DNA from: Sulfitobacter sp. HI0040
GTDB taxonomy: Bacteria > Pseudomonadota > Alphaproteobacteria > Rhodobacterales > Rhodobacteraceae
NCBI RefSeq assembly: GCF_001634885.1
Contig: NZ_LWEX01000112.1
Span: forward strand, 1-48,809
Length of the DNA: 48,809 nucleotides
Direction: 5' to 3'
Shown here: positions 15,848 through 23,583 of the stretch, in pieces
Numbering within the stretch: the first letter of the stretch is position 1
How the letters are laid out: the number at the start of each line of letters is the position of its first letter
The notes under the pieces: generated by a model
What the model saw: the letters and a program-made list of their open reading frames with translations, nothing else
Told to the model about the DNA's origin: nothing
Databases searched by the model: none
Made by a program: the position numbers and the translations under genes

Positions 15848-18800
15848 ATGGACAGATCGTCGCCGAAGGGAAAGCAGTTTCGCCGCCTCCGGGTGTATGG
15901 CCTTGCATTGCTTTTCTGGTGCCTTCTGGTCGCGATCGTGTTCAGCCACGGCGCCTGGCTGGGCACCGGCGTCATCGACCTTACCCCGGCATCGCGGAAC
16001 GAGATCAAGGCCCGGGTCCAGAGCGGGGGGCAGGCGCTTTCCAACGGCGACGTGATCGAGGTCTATTCCAGCTTCCCCGCCATCGTCGCGGGAACGGATG
16101 ACGGCCCGGGCGGCTATGCCACGCTGTATGTCCCGGAGGGTACGGAAGTCGTCGGGGCCTATATCACCGACGCGGCTGGCAATCCGGTGGACGCCCGGCC
16201 CGCGCGCGCCTCTACGGGAAGCGGGATTTCGAAGGGATGGGGGCCGAAGGGCCAGCTTACCTTCGATGTCACGGCCAATGGTTGGCAGCCCGAGGATGAC
16301 AGCGCATGTACCGTCGCAGGCTACCCGGTCGCCGAATGCAACGCGGGATTGGCCTATATCTACGGTGACACCGGTATCTTCTATTCGACCCGTGCGGATA
16401 CGGCGATGTTTGCCAATGGATCGGACCGGGCAGACCTGACGAACGGATACCTCGTCGATCCGACCAACGGCACCCCATGGGGGACCGTCGGTGGCACCGG
16501 CACCGCCCGGGTGCACAACAAGTGGGATGCGGTTCAAGTCAACGCCTTCGGATCGGGTGGCTCGATCTTCGACAACGGTTTCTCGACGGCGGAGCAGACC
16601 TCCCTCACTGACGGGCGGGGGGCCACTCCGTTCCGCTCCGGCAGTCCCGTGGCGGGGCCCGAATCCGGTTCCGACTGGGACCGCTATGGGACCACGGGGC
16701 CGTGGAACCGTATCCAGTATCCGGGGTCGTGCCGGGCGGATGATCCTGCCTTGCCGGGGCAGGAGGGCCCCGCGACCGGCGCGGGCAGCGTGTTTCCCGA
16801 AACGACCGATCCGGGCGTCAATTCCGTAGATGTCTGCACCGAGGTGCCGAATGTCGGCTATGACCTGAACAGTACGGACCTGACCGCCTTGCCCGCCGGT
16901 ACGAACGCGGTGCGCTTCGCTTTCGGCGGTATCGCGGTGAATGAGGTCTATTACGCGGCCCTGCGGCTGCGGGTAACGGACATCAACAATCTGGGCGTGC
17001 TGAATGCCGAAGGTCACGGGGGCGATTCGGCCGAAGGGGGCGCTGCGGGCAATGACAACCCGTGGCGTTACTGGGTTGCCGGCTCATCCTCCTACGCACC
17101 CGCGACGCTGAATGATATCGCGGTGGGCATTACCATCGTCGAGGTGAACGGCGCCCCCTACAACGGGGGGGACATCCCCCCGGCGGCGACCCTGCGCTAC
17201 CGGGTGAGCTATGCCAACACCTCCGTCAGCGACATGACGAACACTGTCGTTCAGGTGGCATTGCCGTCGCAGACCGTATCGACCGACAATTTCGAGGTTA
17301 TCTCGGGTGATGACATACGCCCCGCAACCAACCCTTCGGGTGGTACCTTCATCTTTGAAACAATGCCCGTTCTTGAGGGGCTCGGGAGCGGCGCGATCGA
17401 ATTCGACGTGCGGACGAATGCGGCCGCTGCGGAAACGGTGGACGCCAGCACCAGTATTTCCAGCGCAGAAGCCGGGCCAGCATCAGACAGTGTTTCCGTC
17501 AATGTGACGAACGTTCCTGTGGAAACCCTGCCGTCCTGTAACGGCAACCGATTTTCCGTTGTGGATTGGACCAGCGATACGCCCACGCTGCTGGGGCAGT
17601 CCGTCCCCTTCTCCCGCCTGGGGCTGAGCGGTACGGTTACCGTAAACGACGCCTCTGCCCCATTCCGCCCCGCGACCGTGGGCACGGCGACGCCGCTCTA
17701 TTCCGGCGGCGATGCGATGCTCGACACCCAATATTCCGAAACGATCGTGGATCTGAACACGCCGCTCAAGGGTGTGCAGCTTTACATCGCGGACCTCAAT
17801 GCTGACGAATCCGTCACGATCTATGGTGAATATCAGGGTGTCCGTGTTTCGCCTGCCATGGCGACCAACCCGGCAAGCCTGCCCATGACCCGGGTCGCGA
17901 ATGACGATGGCAGCGTGACGGGGGAGCGTAGCGGCCCCTTCGGCACCGGCACCAGCCGAGCGCTTGACGTGGGCTTCAGCCAAACGATCGATCGCCTGAT
18001 CATCCGCCACACGCCCTTGCAATTGAGCGCGCCCGGCCTGTCCGGGGCGGACAGCATGCATATGGCCGATATCCAGGCCTGCGCCGACATGACGGATGCG
18101 CCCAGCACCCTCGGGGATGCGCTTCACAACTTCATCGACAGTGACGGCTTTCGCCTTGGTGCGGTCGTTTCGGGCGATGCCGCGCCGGGGAACGCCGCGA
18201 ATGCCGACAGCGACGACGATGACGGCATGGATATTCCGCCCATGACCCAAGGGCTTCTCACCACGATCACCGCAGAGGTGACGGGCAATGAGGGTCTTTT
18301 GCAGGCATGGGTCGATTACAACGGCAATGGTGTTTTTGAGGTGGGGACAGCGGAACAGATCGCGCGGGACCTCGCAGATGATGGAACCGGGCGCGACGAA
18401 GCCGCGAACGACGGCTTCATCCAGTTCGATGTCATCGTGCCGGGCGATGCCGTGCTAGATCAGACCTTTGCCCGGTTCCGCTGGTCGCAGCAGGCGGGGC
18501 TTTCGCCCACGGTCTTCGCCCCGGACGGTGAGGTCGAAGATTACGCCGTGGTCATCGCGGCGGCCCCGGTCGTCGACCGGGGCGATGCCCCGGCGAGCTA
18601 CGGCGATCCGCAGCATGTCATCGCGGATACCGGGGTGGCGGGTACCTACCTCGGCAGTGTGCCGCCCGATCCCGATGCCGCTTCCCAGTCCAACGGCAAT
18701 GCGACAGGGGACGATCTGGATGGCAATGATGACGAAGACGGTGTGATCCTGCCCCAGTTCTTCCGGGGGGCCCGCACGGAAGTCAGTGTAACGGTCAATG

Positions 18801-21709
18801 AGGTTACCGGCGGGGCAGCTTCGGCGACCGGGGGTGTTGCCTATCTTCAGGCTTGGGTGGATTTCGGGGCGGATGGCAGTTTCGATCCCGGCGACATGGT
18901 GGCCACGGATGTTCAGGATGGTAGCGCCAGCGACAAGGACGGGTTGCTGAACGGTGTGATCGTCTTCGACGTGGACGTGCCCGCCGGTGCGGCGCTGACG
19001 CAAACCTATGCGCGCTTCCGCTGGTCGACCAGCGCGGGGGTCGTGCAGCTCGCGCTGGACGGCGAGGTTGAGGATTATGCGCTGACGATTTCGGGCGATG
19101 CGCCGCCCGTGGTCTGCGATGCGGGATTGTACCAGATCGCCACATCCAACTCGACGTTGAAACGGCTGGTCTTTTCGGCGGGACTGACCGGCTACACCCT
19201 GAACCTGCAAGATATCGGGTCCACAACGGACAACCTGAATGGCGGTTGGGGGTACAACGAGGTGGATGGCTACCTTTATGCCGTACGCAGTGGCAAGAAG
19301 GAGCTTTGGCGCGTGGACGGGGCCGGTGAATTCACCCAGATGCCGGACCCGCCCAACAGCATTGAAAAGGGCACGAACGCGGGGGACATCATGCCCAACG
19401 GCACCATGGTCTACCGCGTAGACAACAACACCTTTCAACTGCTGGACCTTTCCAACGCGAACGCGTCCGTCGATTTGGGCCTGCTTGAACTGAGCGACAA
19501 TGTCGGCGCCGTGGATTTCGCCTACAATGCTCAGGACGGTCGACTTTATGGTGTCGACAGCAGGACCGACCGGCTGTTCAGCGTGTCGGCCAACAACGGG
19601 ACGGCCTCCGTCGGCACGGAGACCGTTCAGTTCTTCGGCCCATCGACCTATACCGGAACCTATGGCGCGGTCTGGTTCGACGATACCGGTCGCTTCTACA
19701 TCTACGACAACGTTTCCAACGAAATCTCGCTCGTCGACCTGTCGACAGGCATCAGTCAGGTCATCGCCGTCAGCCAGGACGAAGAGGGCGGCACCAATGA
19801 CGGCGCCTCCTGCCGCGGCCCTTCGGCGATCCCCTTCGGCTCCCTTTCGGGGAACATCTACATCGACCAGAACGCCTCCGACGTGAAAGACCCGGGCGAG
19901 TTGAATCTGGGCGGCGGTATCCTGATCCGGGTATTCGACGACCGGAACACGCCGAACGATCTGTCGGATGACGTCTTCCTCAAAAGCGTGGAGACATTCG
20001 CTGACGGCACCTATTCGGTGGGGGATCTTTCGCCCGGGACGAGCTACCGGCTTGAAGTCGATGTGAACGATACCGATCTTCCCGCCGGTTCGCAGATCGG
20101 CACGTCGAATCCGATCGTCGGTGTCGTGGTCGCGCCCTACAGCGACACGCCGGAGCAGAACTTCGGTTTCGATCCCCAGGAAAGCGACCTCTCGCTGACC
20201 AAGGTCGCCTATGCGGTGGGGGGCAACACCGTCATCACCACCGCGGCGCCGGGGGATGTGATCGATTTCGTCATTTCCATCAACAATTCGGGCCCCGGTT
20301 CGCCCTCCGGCGTGACCGTGATCGAAAAACTGCCGTCCGGGTATGTCTATATCAACGATGATGCCCCGGCGACGGGGGACTACTACGACCCGGATACCGG
20401 CGTCTGGTTCGTGGACGAAATTCTGCCCGGCACGACGGAAACGCTGCGGGTGACCGCGCGCGTGCTGGAGAGCGGCGATCACCTCAACGTGGTGGAAATT
20501 ATCCAAAGCTCCCTGCCCGACCGGGACAGTGACCCAGGGACAGGTATCAAGGTGGACGATTTCAACGACGGGATCGCGGACGATGACGAGGACAGTTACG
20601 AAATTTCAATCTACGCCGGTGAAAGAAAGCTGTCCGGGCAAATTATCCTGGACAATGGTGTCGGCGGGGGCACGGCGCACGATGGTATCGTGAACGGCGG
20701 CGAAGTGGGCACCGATATCGCGAGCCTGTCCATTTTCGACAGCGGCGGCACCCTCATCGCCTCCCCGGTGATTGCCCCCGACGGAACGTGGGAATACGCA
20801 TTGGACGCGGCCTACAGTGGCGAGATCACACTGGCGATCGACACGATTGATGCAATATTTCCGATCTCTGAACGCAAGAGCGGGTTACCTTCGCTCGTCG
20901 ATCCCGATCCGCGCGACGGGCAGTTCACCTTCACACCGGCCGCGGAGACAGATTATCCGAACCTTGTCTTCGGCATCATCGAAGCACCACTGCTGACCGA
21001 GGATCAGACCGCGAGCGTAGAGGCGGGACAGATCACCAGCCTGCTGCACGAATATACGGCGACATCCTCCGGTCAAGTCACCTTTACCTACGATCAGGTC
21101 CAGATGTCGGCCCCCGACGCCTATAGCGCCGCGATCTATCTGGATACGGATTGCGACGGCACCGCCGATACGCCTGCCACCGATCCCGTGGCCGTGGTGG
21201 CCGGGGATGTCCTCTGCCTCGTCTCGCGCGTTTCCGCCGGGGGCGGTGTCGGACCGGGGAGCCGTCTGACCTATGATCTGCAGGCGATCACGGCGCTTAC
21301 CGATACCGGAAAGTCCCATGTGGTTTCCAACACCGATGTGGTTGAAACCGGAGGAAGCCTCGGGCTGTTGCAGCTTCAAAAGTATGTCCGGAACCAGACG
21401 CAAAACACCCCGGAAGGCACGGCGAATACCGGGGAGGCGGGCGATGTGCTGGAATACCGCATCCGGCTCACCAATCCGAGCAGGGCCACCGCGCGGGACG
21501 TCATCATCTATGACCGGACGCCGGCCTACACCAGCCTGGCGGCACCCGTGCCCAGCCCCGTCATCGTCGGGCCTGACCTGAGCTGCGCGATCGGCGTGCC
21601 AACGACGAATATCGCCGGGTATGCTGGCCCCCTGCGCTGGGATTGTGCCGGAACCCACCCGCCGGGCGCCGAAGGCTCCGTGACGTTTTCTGTCCGCATC
21701 GACCCCTGA
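15848..21709 (+). CDS. Giant secreted mosaic surface protein (GEVED, SdrD-B-like and DUF11-like domains)
   Basis: 1953 residues from the ATG at 15848, chosen over one 36 bases earlier because GAGAGGGAG precedes it. A hydrophobic segment at about residues 13-32 acts as signal peptide or anchor. Visible parts in order: an N-terminal region of unknown fold (to ~400); DUF11-like beta domain (~430-560); two GEVED-type repeats with GEVEDYAV at 894 and GEVEDYAL at 1072; a propeller-like segment (~1092-1330, LYQIATSNSTLKRLVF); an SdrD-B-like domain (~1331-1440, SGNIYIDQNASDVKDPGE); a DUF11 domain (~1448-1555); a second Cna/SdrD-like domain (~1590-1700); and a terminal DUF11 domain (~1840-1953). Many Asp/Asn-rich loops suggest calcium binding. 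Few cysteines. Function is inferred to be adhesion or a surface layer; no enzyme motif was seen. Confidence 0.85.
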   Translation: MDRSSPKGKQFRRLRVYGLALLFWCLLVAIVFSHGAWLGTGVIDLTPASRNEIKARVQSGGQALSNGDVIEVYSSFPAIVAGTDDGPGGYATLYVPEGTEVVGAYITDAAGNPVDARPARASTGSGISKGWGPKGQLTFDVTANGWQPEDDSACTVAGYPVAECNAGLAYIYGDTGIFYSTRADTAMFANGSDRADLTNGYLVDPTNGTPWGTVGGTGTARVHNKWDAVQVNAFGSGGSIFDNGFSTAEQTSLTDGRGATPFRSGSPVAGPESGSDWDRYGTTGPWNRIQYPGSCRADDPALPGQEGPATGAGSVFPETTDPGVNSVDVCTEVPNVGYDLNSTDLTALPAGTNAVRFAFGGIAVNEVYYAALRLRVTDINNLGVLNAEGHGGDSAEGGAAGNDNPWRYWVAGSSSYAPATLNDIAVGITIVEVNGAPYNGGDIPPAATLRYRVSYANTSVSDMTNTVVQVALPSQTVSTDNFEVISGDDIRPATNPSGGTFIFETMPVLEGLGSGAIEFDVRTNAAAAETVDASTSISSAEAGPASDSVSVNVTNVPVETLPSCNGNRFSVVDWTSDTPTLLGQSVPFSRLGLSGTVTVNDASAPFRPATVGTATPLYSGGDAMLDTQYSETIVDLNTPLKGVQLYIADLNADESVTIYGEYQGVRVSPAMATNPASLPMTRVANDDGSVTGERSGPFGTGTSRALDVGFSQTIDRLIIRHTPLQLSAPGLSGADSMHMADIQACADMTDAPSTLGDALHNFIDSDGFRLGAVVSGDAAPGNAANADSDDDDGMDIPPMTQGLLTTITAEVTGNEGLLQAWVDYNGNGVFEVGTAEQIARDLADDGTGRDEAANDGFIQFDVIVPGDAVLDQTFARFRWSQQAGLSPTVFAPDGEVEDYAVVIAAAPVVDRGDAPASYGDPQHVIADTGVAGTYLGSVPPDPDAASQSNGNATGDDLDGNDDEDGVILPQFFRGARTEVSVTVNEVTGGAASATGGVAYLQAWVDFGADGSFDPGDMVATDVQDGSASDKDGLLNGVIVFDVDVPAGAALTQTYARFRWSTSAGVVQLALDGEVEDYALTISGDAPPVVCDAGLYQIATSNSTLKRLVFSAGLTGYTLNLQDIGSTTDNLNGGWGYNEVDGYLYAVRSGKKELWRVDGAGEFTQMPDPPNSIEKGTNAGDIMPNGTMVYRVDNNTFQLLDLSNANASVDLGLLELSDNVGAVDFAYNAQDGRLYGVDSRTDRLFSVSANNGTASVGTETVQFFGPSTYTGTYGAVWFDDTGRFYIYDNVSNEISLVDLSTGISQVIAVSQDEEGGTNDGASCRGPSAIPFGSLSGNIYIDQNASDVKDPGELNLGGGILIRVFDDRNTPNDLSDDVFLKSVETFADGTYSVGDLSPGTSYRLEVDVNDTDLPAGSQIGTSNPIVGVVVAPYSDTPEQNFGFDPQESDLSLTKVAYAVGGNTVITTAAPGDVIDFVISINNSGPGSPSGVTVIEKLPSGYVYINDDAPATGDYYDPDTGVWFVDEILPGTTETLRVTARVLESGDHLNVVEIIQSSLPDRDSDPGTGIKVDDFNDGIADDDEDSYEISIYAGERKLSGQIILDNGVGGGTAHDGIVNGGEVGTDIASLSIFDSGGTLIASPVIAPDGTWEYALDAAYSGEITLAIDTIDAIFPISERKSGLPSLVDPDPRDGQFTFTPAAETDYPNLVFGIIEAPLLTEDQTASVEAGQITSLLHEYTATSSGQVTFTYDQVQMSAPDAYSAAIYLDTDCDGTADTPATDPVAVVAGDVLCLVSRVSAGGGVGPGSRLTYDLQAITALTDTGKSHVVSNTDVVETGGSLGLLQLQKYVRNQTQNTPEGTANTGEAGDVLEYRIRLTNPSRATARDVIIYDRTPAYTSLAAPVPSPVIVGPDLSCAIGVPTTNIAGYAGPLRWDCAGTHPPGAEGSVTFSVRIDP

Positions 21710-21910
21710 GGCAGGGTTTTTGAAGAACACTTAAGGGTATTTTAACTGCTGTGGCAGAATTATGACCTGTGTTCTCTGCGAGGGATAGGCGCAGACTATA
21801 CGAAAGGAGGGCGAAGTCACAAAAGAGCGTTTGCTTCCACCTATTGCGCAGATGCAGTCGATTTGAGGAATTGGTATCTATGAATTGTAGATAAATGGAG
21901 GAACAAAGAA
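21710..21910. promoter_or_regulatory. Intergenic region with perfect CtrA-type box
   Basis: TTAA-GGGTATT-TTAA at 21731-21745, followed by C, matches the alphaproteobacterial CtrA consensus exactly. It lies 166 bases upstream of the 41-codon frame at 21911. The region is AT-richer than its neighbours. A GAAAGGAGGG string (21800-21809) looks like a ribosome site, but no sensible frame follows it. No clear terminator for the giant gene was seen. Confidence 0.5.
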
Positions 21911-22036
21911 ATGAACTCAATTCCTTTCGATCAGATCGCGCGTTTGCGGCGCATCATCGCCCTTGAATACCTGACGGCCCCCCGCACCGCGCGGCCCGGC
22001 ACCGCAATCGAGGAGGGCATGGCATGCACATTCTGA
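21911..22036 (+). CDS. Possible 41-residue leader peptide
   Basis: The ATG at 21911 follows a GGAGG ribosome site at 21898-21902 and encodes MNSIPFDQIARLRRIIALEY followed by a Pro/Arg-rich part, ending at TGA 22036. It overlaps the next gene by 13 bases in another frame, and GAGGAGGGC near its end serves as the ribosome site for that gene. This suggests translational coupling. No family recognised. It could be a short protein or merely a coupling device. Confidence 0.5.
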   Translation: MNSIPFDQIARLRRIIALEYLTAPRTARPGTAIEEGMACTF

Positions 22037-22272
22037 GCCATATCGTCGGCATCATCTTTGGCGCACTCTGCGCCGGCGGCGCCTGGCTGGTAGGCGCACC
22101 GCTCATCGCTGTTCTGCCGGTTTTCGCCATCGCGGGCCATGGTCTGATCCTGTTCCTCGACTACAGCATCGAAGCGATCCAGGACCGTGATTTCACCCCC
22201 CGCCACCCCGCCCCTGCGCAGAATCACGGCCTGCGCGTGGTCGACGCGGACGAGTGGCTGCAAGCCGCATAA
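22024..22272 (+). CDS. Small two-helix membrane protein (82 residues)
   Basis: Unrecognised protein with two hydrophobic helices (about 7-27 and 29-48) and a soluble C-terminal tail (RDFTPRHPAPAQNHGLRVVD). The ATG at 22024 follows GAGGAGGGC. The first helices carry IIFGALCAG followed by GAPLIAV, a pattern echoed in the next gene (LLFGTICAG, then GYPLLIT), so the two look like diverged tandem copies. Expression probably depends on the CtrA-type box at 21731. Function unknown. Confidence 0.65.
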   Translation: MHILSHIVGIIFGALCAGGAWLVGAPLIAVLPVFAIAGHGLILFLDYSIEAIQDRDFTPRHPAPAQNHGLRVVDADEWLQAA

Positions 22273-22297
22273 TGCGCTCATATCAGGGAGTTTCACA

Positions 22298-22528
22298 ATG
22301 ATTGCAGCAGCTTTGCTCTTCGGTACGATATGCGCCGGCACCACGGGGGCGGGATGCCTCCTTGCCGGCTATCCCCTTCTCATCACGATCGCGGCCTACA
22401 CTGTCGCCGGGTTCGTGAGCACCCTGTTGTTTCTCGCCATCGCAATGGGCAGGCAGGCGCGGTCCGGCGACACCGCAAGCAAGCTAAACGACCGGACCCC
22501 CGGCGGACAGGTGCCCGCTTTCGAATAG
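22298..22528 (+). CDS. Small two-helix membrane protein (76 residues)
   Basis: Unrecognised. The ATG at 22298 has CAGGGAG upstream and gives two hydrophobic helices (about 2-24 and 27-50), then a soluble tail with GRQARSGDTASKLNDR. It shares an FG-x-(I/L)-CAG ... G-x-PL pattern with the preceding protein, indicating tandem duplication. The open frame extends upstream, but the extension overlaps the preceding gene without membrane-protein character. A strong terminator follows 40 bases downstream, closing this small operon. Confidence 0.65.
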   Translation: MIAAALLFGTICAGTTGAGCLLAGYPLLITIAAYTVAGFVSTLLFLAIAMGRQARSGDTASKLNDRTPGGQVPAFE

Positions 22529-22570
22529 AACGCACCTGATCAACGTTCCCTCCAGAACGATACTACATCT

Positions 22571-22619
22571 GGCCCCGTCTCGAATTTCCTTTGGTTCGAG
22601 CGGGGTCTTTTTCATTTTT
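22571..22619 (+). terminator. Rho-independent terminator of the small membrane-protein operon
   Basis: GGCCCCGTCTCGAA pairs with TTCGAGCGGGGTC around a TTTCCTTTGG loop, with one bulged base. The stem is followed by TTTTTCATTTTT. This is a clear stem plus U-tract. Confidence 0.85.
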
Positions 22620-22690
22620 GAATTAACGCTATCCAAATGAATATCTTTTATCTCTGCGAATGGAGGTTCCGCTCCGCTTTTGCGCAGTAA

Positions 22691-22719
22691 AATATGTTTT
22701 CCGTATTTGTTAACATATT
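22691..22719. promoter_or_regulatory. AT-rich inverted repeat upstream of the transglycosylase gene
   Basis: AATATGTT (22691-22698) and AACATATT (22712-22719) are exact reverse complements separated by 13 bases. They lie 43-71 bases upstream of the ATG at 22762, within an AT-rich block (about 22615-22761) that contrasts with the GC-rich surroundings. It is a candidate operator or xenogeneic-silencer target. Confidence 0.4.
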
Positions 22720-22761
22720 CATCATGATTTCGGTAATCCAAAATGAGATTGGAGTTAACAA

Positions 22762-23352
22762 ATGAAATTACTTTTGGCCGCGGCGACTTTCGGTGTTGTA
22801 TCCTTACCCTTTCCGGCCCAGGCCGAGGCGCTTTTCGGGGTGCCCGGCAAACGGATGGAGTTGCTTGCCTACCAGATAGCGGCGGTCGACAAGCGGGGCA
22901 TCGTTGAAGTCGCGCCAAAGCAGGTCAGGGCAAGGACCGTTGCGGAGACGCCCCTGCGGATCGCACCGCGCCCCGCCCGGGGCCCCCATGCCGCTACCTA
23001 TCTTGCAACGGCAAAGCGGCTGGCCGCTCGTTACGGTATCCCAACGGCGATCTTCCTCGCTCTCATCCAGCAGGAATCAGGCTGGAACAGGAACGCCCGT
23101 TCCCCGGTGGGGGCAATCGGGCTGACACAGCTGATGCCGGGAACGGCGCGTGATCTGAAGGTCAATCCGCATGATCCCATGCAGAACCTCGAAGGCGGCG
23201 CGCGTTACCTCAGTACCCAGTACAAGGCCTTCGGCGATTGGCGTCTGGCACTCGCGGCCTATAACGCGGGGCCCGGCGCCGTGCGAAAATACGGTGGCGT
23301 TCCACCTTACAAGGAAACGATGCACTACGTACGCAAGATCCTCGGGCAGTGA
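22762..23352 (+). CDS. Periplasmic lytic transglycosylase (SLT domain)
   Basis: 196 residues. An N-terminal signal peptide (cleavage after about PAQA, residue 21) leads to the periplasm. The catalytic SLT domain spans about 78-196: Glu105 in IQQESGWN, then GAIGLTQLMPGTA and AAYNAGPGAV, all diagnostic of family 1 lytic transglycosylases, which cleave peptidoglycan between MurNAc and GlcNAc with formation of the anhydro sugar. The ribosome site TTGGAG precedes the ATG. Its small size resembles transglycosylases dedicated to envelope-spanning machines, and it sits amid surface and secretion genes, but no partner can be assigned. The upstream region is unusually AT-rich. Confidence 0.93.
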   Translation: MKLLLAAATFGVVSLPFPAQAEALFGVPGKRMELLAYQIAAVDKRGIVEVAPKQVRARTVAETPLRIAPRPARGPHAATYLATAKRLAARYGIPTAIFLALIQQESGWNRNARSPVGAIGLTQLMPGTARDLKVNPHDPMQNLEGGARYLSTQYKAFGDWRLALAAYNAGPGAVRKYGGVPPYKETMHYVRKILGQ

Positions 23353-23358
23353 GGACGA

Positions 23359-23419
23359 GGCGGTGCTGCAGGCTGCGTCCGAACTTTGCGATTGGGTCGG
23401 ATACGCCTGCTGCACCGCC
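23359..23419. other. 61-base near-perfect long hairpin between convergent genes
   Basis: GGCGGTGCTGCAGGC pairs with GCCTGCTGCACCGCC with one mismatch, and GTCCGA inside it can pair with TCGGAT. It starts 7 bases after the transglycosylase stop. The following bases (GCTCTTTATT) form only a weak U-tract, so it may be a terminator, a 3'-end stabiliser or a structured RNA. The remaining bases to 23583 hold nothing recognisable. Confidence 0.5.
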
Positions 23420-23583
23420 GCTCTTTATTGGAAGCATCGAGCGGGGCACGAATGAATGGCTTTGCTGATCCAAGCCAGTAGGCCTGTCGGGTGACCATTA
23501 CCAACCGAAGATCAGCAAGCCGCGAAACAGCAGATCAAGCAAACGCCATAGGTACATTGAGAAGCCAGGCAGAAACCTTTGGA

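Noticed and set aside
18455..20506. 683-codon minus-strand frame inside the giant surface gene
   Set aside because: Antisense shadow; the plus-strand frame has a signal segment and recognised domains throughout.
22484..22918. 144-codon minus-strand frame overlapping the terminator and transglycosylase start
   Set aside because: It crosses a clear terminator and promoter region and is antisense to the signal peptide of a real gene.
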